From Zoroaster sp. YZ-2022 (taxonomy: Eukaryota > Echinodermata > Asteroidea > Forcipulatida > Zoroasteridae), in assembly GCA_029582265.1 (NCBI GenBank), contig CM055830.1, forward strand, positions 22,552,163 to 22,616,162: a stretch of 64,000 bases of DNA. Direction: 5' to 3'. The position numbers and the translations under genes are program-made. The notes beneath the pieces were generated by a model that saw only the letters and a list, made by a program, of their open reading frames with translations, had not been told where the DNA came from and made no database searches. Of this stretch, positions 1 through 9,522 are shown in pieces. How positions within the stretch are numbered: position 1 is the stretch's first letter; each line of letters opens with the position of its first letter.

Positions 1-109
1 TATCGCCATGTTCATGTTAGAAGACTAAATGTAGGTCTGCAATCGATTGCAAACTAAACTAAAAACCTGAGACTTTACATGTAAGTTGGACATAATTCAT
101 TCTTATTCA

Positions 110-395
110 TCTTGAGCCTGATTCTCACAACCACACTATGTATACTACATGCACCAGTGAGAAGGCCCAAAAATTTGATAGTTCCAAAGAAAAGTTCATT
201 TCCCGACATAAGGAATAAATAAATGGATGTAGCTATTTCCATTAATTTACTTAAAATTCAATGACATATTTGAAAGCTAGGTTGCCCCTGACAAAATTAG
301 GCGGGTTACTATGATGAGCATGTACAGGTACACAACCTTTTGTATTCAGGGAATAAGACATAATTAGATGGCTAACTCATGAATAAGGTGAATAT
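110..395 (+). repeat. Dispersed repeat R1, copy 1
   Basis: About 290 bp that recurs inverted at 6912-7200 and, split by a LINE, at 8128-8632. Shared landmarks include the TTCAGGGAATAAGACATAA stretch and the ATTAATTTACTT stretch. I see no coding potential and cannot name the family. The three copies let small insertions be scored: this copy has plain TA at 230-231 where the third copy has TACATGTA. Confidence 0.8.
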
Positions 396-412
396 ACAAA
401 TAGCACATTCCA

Positions 413-605
413 CATAACAGCACATTCTCCTGAGGACGATCGGAGCATACTGATCGAAACGTCGAGTTGTACCACCAGTTCTTTTCAGAACTAATTACTA
501 CTCAATTGAGATTCCACATGGTGTCACCGCAATTAGTCTTACATGTACAGTGTACTTATCATCCTCACCATGCAAAGCTACAAGTTTTACCTACATTCCC
601 CATAA
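413..605 (+). repeat. Dispersed repeat R2, copy 1
   Basis: About 190 bp also present at 15152-15305 in the same orientation. Both share GATCGAAACGTCGAG-like sequence, then CAGTTCTTTTCAGAACTAAT, and end in CAAAGCTACAAGTTTTACC. This copy carries a 13-bp insertion (ATGTACAGTGTAC) after AGTCTTAC that the second copy lacks. The family is unknown; it resembles the non-coding end of a retroelement, but that is only an impression. Confidence 0.7.
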
Positions 606-945
606 ACTTAATGCTTTACATTGTTAACCCCTGGTCAATCATCTAACATCATTCCAGTAATCTTTCTCAGCTCCCTTAGGAGTATCTATACACATACAAC
701 CCACCTGCAACCTCCTTGGGCGCTACAGGCCTAATCAAACACATTATTAACCACCTCTACCCTCATGGGTACCCATTTATACTCCATAGTATGAAGACTA
801 TAGCAATTACAGTAAAGTGTCTTTGCTCAAGGACATAAGCACCATGCAGTCTTTCTTAGGACAGGATTCAAACTCACGTTTTAAGGACTCCGCCATCAGA
901 ACACAAGCATGATGATGCACTACCGTTCGGCCATGGCACCGACAT
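600..945 (-). mobile_element. Old SINE with tRNA-Leu-like head
   Basis: Read on the minus strand, this starts with a tRNA-like head (box A resembling TGGCCGAACGGT, box B resembling AGTTTGAATCC). It continues with the central motif TGTCCTTGAGCAAAGACACT and a body ending in a GGTTAACAATGTAAAGC-like segment. It is a diverged member of the family seen at 26346-26715, 32503-32885 and 51161-51510. The 3' tail is worn. Confidence 0.65.
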
Positions 946-2655
946 GCCCAAAAATATCCAATTAAGGAAAAAGATTAACGACATGAGTAAATATAAATGC
1001 CGACTTCAATCAAGTTGTACTACATATAAATCAACTCCCAGAAACCTTATACTCTGCAATGATAATGTCCCTAAGAAAGGATGGGGTTAAAAAAGGGTTA
1101 CAATCAAGTACAATTATCTAAACCCATGATTAAAATATTGTAACTGATTGTAGGAGGGTTAAATATTGTAAAAAGTTATTTTCTCTGAACCCCTCCTCTT
1201 GATTTCAATTCAGTAAATCCTAACCATAAACAAAAGGCCTTTATTGTTACATTTAAATATCTACAGCATTATGTGTAAGGACACAATACTGGCTGACAAA
1301 AATGGGACACAGGGGGTGAAGAAAAATATTGGTGGAAAGATGTAATTTACTTGGAAGTCATGAGAATGGACACCCTTGTACTTGAAAATAGCATTGGAGA
1401 GATAATGTGCCAAGTAATTATAATGTGCGAAGTAGATTTTCCTCCCTGTTGTATTTTCTCGATTGGCGTGTGAAAGTTAACGTAAGTTACATGGTGTCCA
1501 CGTTTCAGTCTAGTACCCAACAATAAAAGTCAAAGCAAAAAAATGTTTACACCATGATTATGTAGCTTATTCCCAATAAAAAATGGCTTAGTTTGGTAAG
1601 GATGAGTTTTGTAAAAAAAAATATCTGGCCGTTTTAACATCGTATGATTTGGCGGACACGATGTGTAACTAACGTGAACACAGATTTAGCGATCATTTAT
1701 GAGGTTCGTGAAATCTTTTCTTCTTTTTTTCTTCTTTTTTTTTAGGAGCCAGTTTATTTCTTCATTAATTTACTAAAGTTATATGCACATCGTGAGGAAA
1801 ATATGTAAGGGATACGTAAAGTGTTTGATTTGATGAACTTTTGTTCAATTAATGTCCCGTTTTTAGATGCCATTTTGGAAATAAAAATCGGTTTGTAAAC
1901 GTGAATTAAAAGTGACACAACACGTATTCACACTTTATTTTATCTTTATTTGTCTCTTAAACATATATACAAATATTATCTAAAATAAAAAACAGTTCAA
2001 AATAGTCAAATTATTTAAGAAAATCAAGATCATTTTGTGCACCATGAAAGTTGGTCAGTATTGTGTCCTTACACTTATACATATTCACAGTGTTTTTTGT
2101 CCAACATTGGTGATATTGTCTAAAGCAGGGCATGACTTTGCAAGGGTGATATCAGAAAGGCGATTTTGAAACATAACAGGGCCATTTGTTTTTCCCCACT
2201 ATGAACACTGCACATGTACAATTGTACATAGATGCACTGCACCTCCTGGCATTTCTGAATACAAAACAATTTGGTTTGGAGTACGCCCTAAATGAATGTT
2301 TTAAATATTTTACTGTAGGTATAGGCCTACATGATTAAACTTACAGTATGTTGTATACATGTAGTTTCCTTATGGAGAAAGGTACATTATTAATACTTGG
2401 TCTGTGTCCCTATTGAAAGGTGTCTTTTCCATGTTCTACCAGGAACTCTTGTTTTCAATGGAACATTAACAATTTCCTATTTGAGGAAAACAAATCCTTT
2501 TTTTATTTGACAAAATAGCTGACAGAAACTTGGTTTAACAGTAAAAAAAAAAAAAAAAAGTGTCAAAATTAAATGATCACAGGACACATCATAAATTAAT
2601 TTTGGAAAACTTTACTGTAAAAACATGCTTCTTGTGATTATTTTGAGTGTGTTAA
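946..2655. other. Unassigned stretch
   Basis: AT-rich with no credible gene. Positions 1152-1163 read TAGGAGGGTTAA, which matches the right end of the TTAA-flanked MITE family seen whole at 29550-29871. There is a T-rich run near 1720-1742 and an A run near 2543-2560. Otherwise I see nothing. Confidence 0.5.
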
Positions 2656-2986
2656 CCCATGTCCGCCGATCTACGTGATAACCCGTAGATATGTAAAACG
2701 CTACAAACGCCGACCTACGTGATTTTCCGTACCGTGTTTTTGTCCAATTCCAATTTACTACGTTTTTCCGATGACTGTATTTCATGATTATAGATATGAA
2801 ATTAGACAAGTCTGACATCATTATAAAGTGCATGTTCTCCTCTTTCCATCATGTGTCCAGGTGTCAGTGATTGTAATATTCTCTAAATAAGGAATCTTTC
2901 TGATTGTGTGCAAAAACAATGTATCTCTGTGCGGGGGCTTAGGCACATAGTCTTTTGTGTTGTTTACATGGTTAGGCGGATATGGG
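2656..2986. mobile_element. TTAA-flanked MITE (CCCATGTCCGCC ends)
   Basis: A 331-bp element with terminal inverted repeats CCCATGTCCGCC and GGCGGATATGGG (one mismatch), flanked on both sides by TTAA (2652-2655 and 2987-2990). A TTAA duplication is the hallmark of piggyBac and Kolobok transposases. No ORF is visible, so it must have been moved by a transposase encoded elsewhere. Confidence 0.7.
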
Positions 2987-3338
2987 TTAAAATAGCAATG
3001 TTTGGATGAAAATGAAAATTTCGGGAAATTGCCGTTTAAATAGAGAAAAACACAGGTGATACATGTTATTATTGATTTTGTATTCTATTTCCAAATAGGA
3101 AATAATTCATTATTAATTGTTGACACAGTGAAGTCATAGATTCACAGAAATAATTGTTACTGACTATAACTGTTGTAACCAAATATACTTTACAAAATAA
3201 AACACATTCTCCTGAGCATAATTCATCAATTCCTCCATGTATAAATAACGAAGGAGTGCCGTGTCCAAAAAACAAAACAGCTAACTTCCGGCTTCCAAAT
3301 GCCGCATCAGTTTACCGCCGATAAATAATCCTCTTTTA

Positions 3339-3733
3339 TAAGGCTGTGCATTTGTGGTTATTTCGGGAACCGGAAATTAGAAAAATTAGAAATATTCAGA
3401 TACCCGGATACCCGTAAACAATTTTGTAAAAATACATAAATACTCCCGAATGTATAAAATAACCAATATGAACAAATTTCTCCTGTTTTATTAGAGTCAT
3501 AACAAATGTGGACTTACTGTAATAATTTCCCGCCTCAATATTAAACGAGTTGTAGTATCCCCATTCCCCACACAAACAAATTTCCAAAAACTCAGAGTCT
3601 TCCATTGTTGTGTGGCTTAATGTTCAGTCAAAAATTTCGATGTCGTTTACAAGTAATTGGAAATGAAAAATGGAACCGGGTAATGACAGTTTCGGTCAGG
3701 TATCCGGGGACCCGGGGACCCGGCACAGCCTTA
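3339..3733. mobile_element. hAT-like MITE, TAAGGCTGTGC family, compact copy
   Basis: Terminal inverted repeats TAAGGCTGTGC and GCACAGCCTTA enclose 395 bp. The flanks hold an imperfect 8-bp duplication (CTCTTTTA at 3331 and CTCCTTTA at 3735, offset by one base). Subterminal sequence is built from GATACCCGGATACCCG-type steps on the left and GGTATCCGGGGACCCGG on the right. Two longer copies with nested insertions lie at 16970-20174 and 28767-31072, and one end at 21811-21865. The 8-bp duplications of the other two copies point to the hAT superfamily. Confidence 0.75.
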
Positions 3734-4070
3734 CCTCCTTTATTGCCAGAAGAGCTTTAATGACGTGATCACTTTCCATATGATTTCTCAGGTCGATCAT
3801 TAGGTAGGAAGGATGATATTTATTCATTCATGAGCCAATGTAACTCTACCTGCTGTGTTTCATTTTTCCCAGAATAAAATCCCACTTGATTCTCCGAATT
3901 GTAAAGGACAGAACCTGATTTTATTTATTAATTTTTGTTTGGTGTACATGCACTTGGTTGATACAACAGATTTGTTACTATTTTTATCCAATTCTTCTAG
4001 CAAGCTTTAGAAAATGTAAGGTTGGGTATAGAGATTAGATATACAAAAATAACAAAGTGATCAAATGTTA

Positions 4071-4386
4071 TCGGGAATGTACAACACTGGTCATTCCCAA
4101 ATTAACAAATTATTATCTAAAACTAACTTAGTGTAAAGGTGTTATACACTATCAATCGTCCCGAGAAATGTATTCAACCTGAGTGCTTTTATCTTAGAGT
4201 AAACAAAAATTGTTGGAAAATATATAACAATGTTGCCACTCTGCATCTTGCAACTTGGGTTATTTTCTCAAAAACATAGGCACCTATTGTGACAGCATAT
4301 CCATGGTTAGTTTTATGATATATTTCTTGAAAACTAGAGGGTTGAATTGTACGTACGTCACCACATACCAATGTTGTACCTTCCCT
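4071..4386. mobile_element. MITE of the GGTACAACATTGGT family, worn copy
   Basis: The left end CGGGAATGTACAACACTGGT and right end ACCAATGTTGTACCTTCCCT form imperfect inverted repeats, next to TTAA-like bases. The interior shares AACAAATTATTATCTAAAA and TTTTATGATATATTTCTTGAAAA with the copy at 59241-59531, which confirms the family. Non-coding. Confidence 0.65.
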
Positions 4387-4603
4387 TTGATGTAAAACTT
4401 ACTTGAGTACAAGCTGATGATAGACTCTCAATATTCCCTAAGGAATAATTTTGTCTGAGAGAAATTATTAGCAGTAATTGTGTATCAGATAAGTATCCCT
4501 TTCCTAAATTCCTCATTAGAATGATACATCAACTCTGAAATGTTCACTGCTTCCTCATTCACCATACAATGTAATAAGCTGAAGCTTTCACAGGTTGGCT
4601 GCT

Positions 4604-4635
4604 TAATGTACATTTCTTAAATCAAAGATGGCTGC
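4604..4635 (+). repeat. 33-bp direct repeat flanking the TTAA element (left copy)
   Basis: The sequence from TGTACATTTCTTAAATC to AAAGATGGCTGC, bounded by TTAA, occurs here and again immediately right of the transposon at 5978-6009, followed by a partial third copy to about 6031. The 1.33-kb element therefore sits in a TTAA within a short tandem array that probably predates its insertion. Confidence 0.7.
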
Positions 4636-4957
4636 TTAAAGATGGACGTCAACGGAATATATTACAGTGTTTTGATGCTGTTAGGCTTACAAGAAGTGTG
4701 TAATGATTACTTCTATATGATTAAAATTCACATAAAGTAATTTCTTAATGTAAAAAAAAATTCATTTTGATCAGCATTTCACTATCTAGAAAAGTCGTGT
4801 TTCGCAAAAAGCCCGAACTCATGAATAATTCATATCGTAGTTGTGACGTACAATCAAGGACTGGCATTCGCTGCTTATGCCCACATGTCATGAGTGTTCC
4901 CCAGCAAAGTGCATTAAAAGCGGTGTGTACGAAAGCGAAAGCAAGCCTGAGATAAAA

Positions 4958-5243
4958 ATGTCGGATAATAGCGGATCCTGGGAGGATCACAGCATTGATG
5001 AGGAGGAAGTATTTCCTTGAGTACTTCGGATGAAAGTGACATCGATTCTAGCGATGAGGGAGCTCCCGACGAGCAAGAGGGAGACGAAAGCGGTGAGGAT
5101 GTTGAGGTTCGTGGTGCTGAACCGTGCGGTTTGAGCCACTTGCGGCAGTGGCAGGACAGCAGCGGGGCGGGGTTCAGCAAGCTGGAGAAGACGGCGATGA
5201 ACCCAATGACGATCCTGACGACAGACTTCAGAACACAGCGTGG
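4958..5243 (+). pseudogene. Acidic N-terminal exon remnant, resembling P2X7-C-like transposon proteins
   Basis: Starts at an ATG (MSDNSGSWEDHSIDEEE), meets a stop after about 20 codons, then continues in other frames through a very acidic stretch (STSDESDIDSSDEG). Later it reads RFEPLA and DDRLQNTAW directly before a GTAACC donor-like site. Acidic leader, YRFEP-like motif and RLGNTxW-like motif followed by a cysteine-rich domain describe the P2X7-C-type proteins that are abundant as mobile genes in marine invertebrates. I recognise this from memory of the motif, not from a search. At least two frameshifts make it non-functional. Confidence 0.45.
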
Positions 5244-5282
5244 TAACCTTAAAAATTATTCTATTGTAGGCCTACATTTTAA

Positions 5283-5569
5283 CTAGATTCTGGTACATTT
5301 CAAGCCAGTTGGAACAGAGCCTTGCTTCAAACGATATTTGGTATCCAAACCAAAACTTTCTTTCACTTGACTGGAAGAATCTCTACAGTCGCCCGTAAAA
5401 TGGGCTGAACAAATCAACGACCATTTTGTCAACGTGAAATCCTTTCGTGTATTGTTCACGAACTTCACCCACTCCTTGGAAGCCGGATTCCGCGAAATCG
5501 GAAAAAACTAACCTCTGGATTCTTGGTGGCACTGCTTGTACATCCACCAACAGCACATGTGCTAGGCAT
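5283..5569 (-). pseudogene. THAP zinc-finger domain, frameshifted (copy 1)
   Basis: From an ATG at 5569 the minus strand encodes MPSTCAVGGCTSSATKNPEV, then SFFRF, a one-base deletion near 5490, and in the next frame KEWVKFVNNTR, KWSLICSAHF and LKQGSVPT. This is the THAP C2CH layout: C-x4-C near the N terminus, tryptophan in KEW/KW, C-x2-H in CSAHF, and a closing AVPT-like motif. THAP domains bind DNA and occur in P-element and Kolobok transposase systems. The frameshift and the stop soon after SVPT show it is broken. It lies near the right end of the TTAA element, pointing inward. Confidence 0.75.
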
Positions 5570-6163
5570 TATGCCGTCTTACACAAAATCGTCAAACCGG
5601 GGAAAAAATCATGTGTATCAGCTTCGAGCAAGTAAAATCCCCATTGCCAAACACAAAGACAAAAACGGCTTCCTTTATTTATGCCCCAGATAGTACGTCA
5701 CACTTACGCTGGTTTACGTGGCCGCTAGTATTTCACCGTTCATTTCGTATTGTATTTCTATGGGCCTTTGCTGGGAACCATGAAAGCGCGCAGCCAACGG
5801 CGAGAAAAAACCCTCGCTCAGAAATCTAAGAGGGGGGGCTATTTTTTACAATCAAAATTAAACAAAATAACGGGGAATAAAACCATCGTACTGATAATGA
5901 AATAATAACTAAACACAACATAAACAAGACTCAGGAGACGATTTAGTGTACGAGCTCTCGTTGAAGTCCATCTTTAATGTACATTTCTTAAATCAAAGAT
6001 GGCTGCTTAATGTACATTTCTTAAATCAAAGATACTCGAAGCAGCAGTTTTGCCAACAATAGCAAAGTTGTACGTTGTATGTGTGGCAAACATGTACCTT
6101 CACTTTTATAAACGCTTTATTTTATCCTTCAATCTTATCTCTTATCCCTGTAGTGTAAAATAA

Positions 6164-6860
6164 TTGTTCTCACTACACATAATGTATGATAATAGTTTAA
6201 CTCAAACTCAAACGAGAAAGGCTTTAATTAATTCCAATAGTGAAATTGTGTATTCTGACAGGTGTGTCAAGTTGGGTCTTCCCTTTTTAAACAATAGAAT
6301 TCATTTCCTTTCAATTGTGTTTGTTATTAAATGTTTATATAATAAATTTGACATTCCTATTGATCTAATCCCTGTTAATCGTAGACACACTGAAGTTATT
6401 AAGTTTTCTCATCAAATGGCTAGGTCCAATGCTGCTCATCATTCTCTTTTTTATAGATTCCCTAGATTATGGGAGGTGCTACCAGCAGATGTTAAAGACA
6501 CAGTTATTTATAGTTTATCTTTATTTATTAATTCACTTAGAAAACATTTATTAGTCCCTGGCCTAGGAGATGTCCTAACTCAAACTGTGTAGTATTAAGT
6601 TTTTATATTTTTATTTTAATATTATTTTTATATCTCAAAGTGTGCCTAAAGCCATTTATCGTTCTTTGTGTGATTCAATGTTTGTTTACTTCTTAAGTGG
6701 TAGTATCAGGAGATCAACTCGACAGTAATTTAGTTTACTTTTTGTAATCCTACAGGGGTGCTACCTTTGTTTCTGTTTCTGTTAATTTAATGTAAATTTG
6801 TGTTTATTTGTTTTTCTACCTGTGAAGTCAATAAATGAAAATGAAAAAAAATGAAACTGC
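6164..6860 (+). pseudogene. LINE 3' end: C-terminal part of a non-LTR reverse transcriptase and 3' UTR
   Basis: The reading frame to the stop at 6592 encodes the conserved tail of CR1/Jockey-group ORF2 proteins: RCVKLGLPFLNNRIHFLSI, IKCLYNKFDI, an ARSNAAHHSLFYRFPRLWE segment and VLPADVK. The usual family pattern is LGL-x-L-x2-RR, then a SF-x2-R-x-PR-x-WN-x-LP block, and this follows it. A non-coding region follows and ends near 6815-6860 in short ATGAAA-type repeats, which look like the element's 3' tail. The 5' part is missing, as is usual after target-primed reverse transcription. The exact clade cannot be fixed. Confidence 0.7.
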
Positions 6861-6911
6861 AACAACTATCCTTAAATTACCCTTTATATTTGTGATCAAA
6901 TTGCTGCACAT

Positions 6912-7200
6912 TTACCTTATTCATGAGTTAACCATCTTATGTCTTATTCCCTGAATACATGAGGCTGTGTACCTATACATGCTCATTATAGTAACCTGCC
7001 TAATTGTGTCTGTTTGCAGAGGCAACCTCACTTTCAAATGTCATTGAATTTTAGGTAAATTAATGGAAATAGCTACATCCATTTATTAATTCCTTTCAGA
7101 AAGTCAGAAATGAACTTTTCTTTGGAACTATCAGATTATAGGGCCTTCTCACTGGTGCAGCATGTACATGTAGGCCTACGTTACATAGTGTGGTTGTGAG
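6912..7200 (-). repeat. Dispersed repeat R1, copy 2 (inverted)
   Basis: Reverse complement of the sequence at 110-395, with the TTATTCCCTGAA and AAGTTCATTT-type landmarks in order. Near 7155-7180 this copy contains ATGTACATGTAGGCCTAC where copy 1 has only ATGTAGTA, so both palindromic insertions occur side by side. Confidence 0.8.
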
Positions 7201-7203
7201 AAG

Positions 7204-7766
7204 TACAACCTCACTTTTGTATTTATCATGAATAATACAAATTATTATTATTATCCCTGGTTCTTGAGGCCATTATAAATCATCCTTGATTTTAAATCTC
7301 TGCTCCCTTGGCAGAAAACTGCCCATAAGTGGCATTTTCTTTGCAACAATTAACCCGATGGTCTCCCTCTACTTTTCGGTCCTAAAGTAACGTCGGACTG
7401 ATCCAACCTATCCATCAAACAACACGGATGGACCAATAGGGTTATATGCCTTTTCTCAATGACTGTTGCTATCAGCCATTACTGACGTAAATTAGGCTTA
7501 ATGGTAAGTTTAACCTGACGAGAGCCGTTAGGGTTCGGATGGCGTGACCAAGTTCTCAGCATAGCTAAGGGTGGGTAACGCCTAAGGCCGGAACAAGATC
7601 ACCGAGTCTATTGTTTCTCTTGTATTAATCCAATGATGTTATTCTCTTCATGTGAACCAGTATATCACTCAACGTAAGGAATTTGAAGTGAGGATCAGCA
7701 TTTTAAAAATCAAAAATTGCAACATTACTTATAAAATGGAAATTAATGGCAGTCAATCAAAATAGC
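7204..7766. other. Unassigned stretch
   Basis: A short ATT run lies near 7235-7252. The part from 7290 to 7620 is less AT-rich than its surroundings and may be part of an unrecognised repeat. No ORF or RNA gene is visible. Confidence 0.4.
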
Positions 7767-7770
7767 TTAA

Positions 7771-7803
7771 CCCTCCTACTATTGATGTACATGTGTAGGA
7801 GGG
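7771..7803. mobile_element. 33-bp minimal TTAA element
   Basis: CCCTCCTACT at the left and GTAGGAGGG at the right are inverted repeats enclosing only 14 bp, flanked by TTAA at 7767-7770 and 7804-7807. The same ends bound the 322-bp MITE at 29550-29871. This is therefore an extreme deletion derivative, or the remnant of abortive excision. Confidence 0.7.
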
Positions 7804-8127
7804 TTAATGACCAAAGGCTGTGCGCGTAACAGAAATGATAGATTATGCCATTATGTCAGTCCAACGTCCTTGATAAATCATGTGACTTTTGCTCACAGAT
7901 TTTATGTATCTTTTACAGAATGCACACACACTGGCTTAGTCATAGATTTATCTATGCATAGGGCTTGCCTTCAATCTATTAATTTATCATTGCAGTATAT
8001 CTAATACAGTACATGTACATTGATCTAAACAGATTTCCATTAAACCTGTGCCCCCCCCCAGCAGAGCTGTTAACTCAAGTCAATAACACAACTCCAGACA
8101 GTCAGATATGAGTTACAATATGATTTT

Positions 8128-8632
8128 TGGATGTACATGTAGCTATCGCCATTAATTTACTTTAAATTCAATGACATTTGAAAGCGAGGTTGCAAACAGA
8201 CAAAATTAGGCAGGTTACTACAATAAGCACAGGTACACAACCTCTTGTATTCAGGGAATAAAGGAACCAACTTCAAAACGGAACTGGGGTGATAGGTCGT
8301 TTTCTGTCGCAGCTCCGAGACTCTGGAATCATCTTCCAACTAAACTCAAATCTTGTCATAGTATAACCAGATGTAAGTCGATGCTTAAAACTCATCTTAT
8401 GTCACAACTCTTCAAAGATGATGTATATTTGTAATTGCATTGTAGGTACATGTATCTCGGTACATAATTTTATTATTTTTTCCCATTGTATATTGTTTGT
8501 ATTCATGTTTTTTCTTTGTTTCCGCGCCTTGAGCGCCCAGCAGGGTGGATATGTGCGCGCTAAAAATCTTTATTATTAATCTTTATTATTATAAGACATA
8601 AGATGGCTAACTCATGCATAAGGTGGACAGAA
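8128..8632 (+). repeat. Dispersed repeat R1, copy 3, split by a LINE
   Basis: Positions 8128-8261 and 8594-8632 are contiguous in copy 1, where the text reads GGGAATAAGACATAA without a break. The LINE fragment 8262-8593 sits exactly between GGGAATAA and GACATAAG, with ATAA on both sides as a possible target duplication. This copy has TACATGTA at 8134-8141 where copy 1 has TA. Confidence 0.8.
8262..8593 (+). pseudogene. 5'-truncated LINE: last ~50 codons of ORF2 and 3' tail shared with SINEs
   Basis: In one frame from about 8271 to the stop near 8433 it reads NWGDRSFSVAAPRLWNHLPT, then KLKSCHSITRCK and LKTHLMSQLF. This is the typical C terminus of CR1/L2-type LINE proteins (GDRAFSVAAPRLWN-x-LP). 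The 3' UTR ends CGCGCCTTGAGCGCC, GGTGGATATGTGCGCG and an ATT-rich tail. That end matches the 3' tail of the tRNA-Leu SINE family here (GCGCCTTGAGC, GGTGGATACGTG, GCTATATAA, then ATT repeats), so this LINE family is the probable source of the SINE's mobility. Confidence 0.75.
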
Positions 8633-9522
8633 TAGTAGAATTATATTGTTAAACTGATGATAGTTTCAACTTTCCCTAGAAACATTTGTTGTCTTGGGTG
8701 CTATCATTTTGAAGAAAACTTAGGCTATTGCCAGTAAATTTCTCAGAATTTCCTTAATTTCATGTAGAATAAAAGCAAACAATCTGAATGTATTTTTCTT
8801 ACTATTTTCTCATCATCAACCAAACCTAATTAGCTAAAACTCCCACCATGTTTACATGTTGGTTGTTTACATGTATGATTCAAAGAGAGTAGTTATACCA
8901 GTGGAAGAAGTTTGATCAACATTACCAATGCTGCACCTTCCATTTAAGTCTGTGATTGTTAATAAACATCACTGACAGTGTGCCGCATCAAAATTAACCA
9001 ATATATTTTTGCTTCACTCCAGTGATTTCAAAGTGTCGTTCTGTTTGGAAGCTGCTGAAAACCTGATCCAGGCAAGCCAAGGGAATTAAGAACAGGGTGT
9101 ACTACACAGTACTTATTTCCACAGAATCCATATTTCTGTGTACTCATGAAAACGTACTTGACTACAACTATAGAGTTAGAGTACTCATACTCGTACATTT
9201 TCTGTACTCATACTTAACTCATACTCTATAAATAGTACTCAACAACAAGTCTGGTGTAACTGTAAATAATATCATTGGGGGTGAACTTTCATGACAGGGA
9301 ATGCACCAGGAATGTGCACTTTTCAGATTTACGCATCGTTTGAATATTGGTGGATATAACACAAGTATAAGCTGTACATGTTTATGTTCTCTGCTACGGT
9401 TATATAAAATGTGCCGGGAAGTATATTTATGCTTTTTATTGCGCCATTTGCTGATGATCTAGTTTGTGTGGCCGTCAGCTGCCAATTTTCAGTTAACCGA
9501 CTGTGAAAGTTACAGTTAAATA
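8633..9522. other. Unassigned stretch with one MITE end
   Basis: Positions 8921-8946 read ATTACCAATGCTGCACCTTCC followed by ATTTAAG, which matches the right end of the GGTACAACATTGGT MITE family. I cannot place its left end with confidence. Near 9160-9245 there is a run of diverged TACTCATAC repeats. No gene. Confidence 0.45.

Larger units (their letters stand above)
4640..5973. mobile_element. Kolobok-like transposon derivative with THAP and acidic ORF remnants
   Basis: Terminal inverted repeats AGATGGACGTCAACG and CGTTGAAGTCCATCT (one mismatch) are flanked by perfect TTAA (4636-4639 and 5974-5977). Inside are two convergent coding remnants: an acidic ORF running rightward from 4958 and a THAP domain running leftward from 5569. 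Kolobok-superfamily transposons combine TTAA duplications with THAP-containing proteins, so this looks like an internally deleted Kolobok relative that kept the first exons from both ends. PiggyBac is the alternative for the TTAA, but it is not known for THAP domains. Confidence 0.6.
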
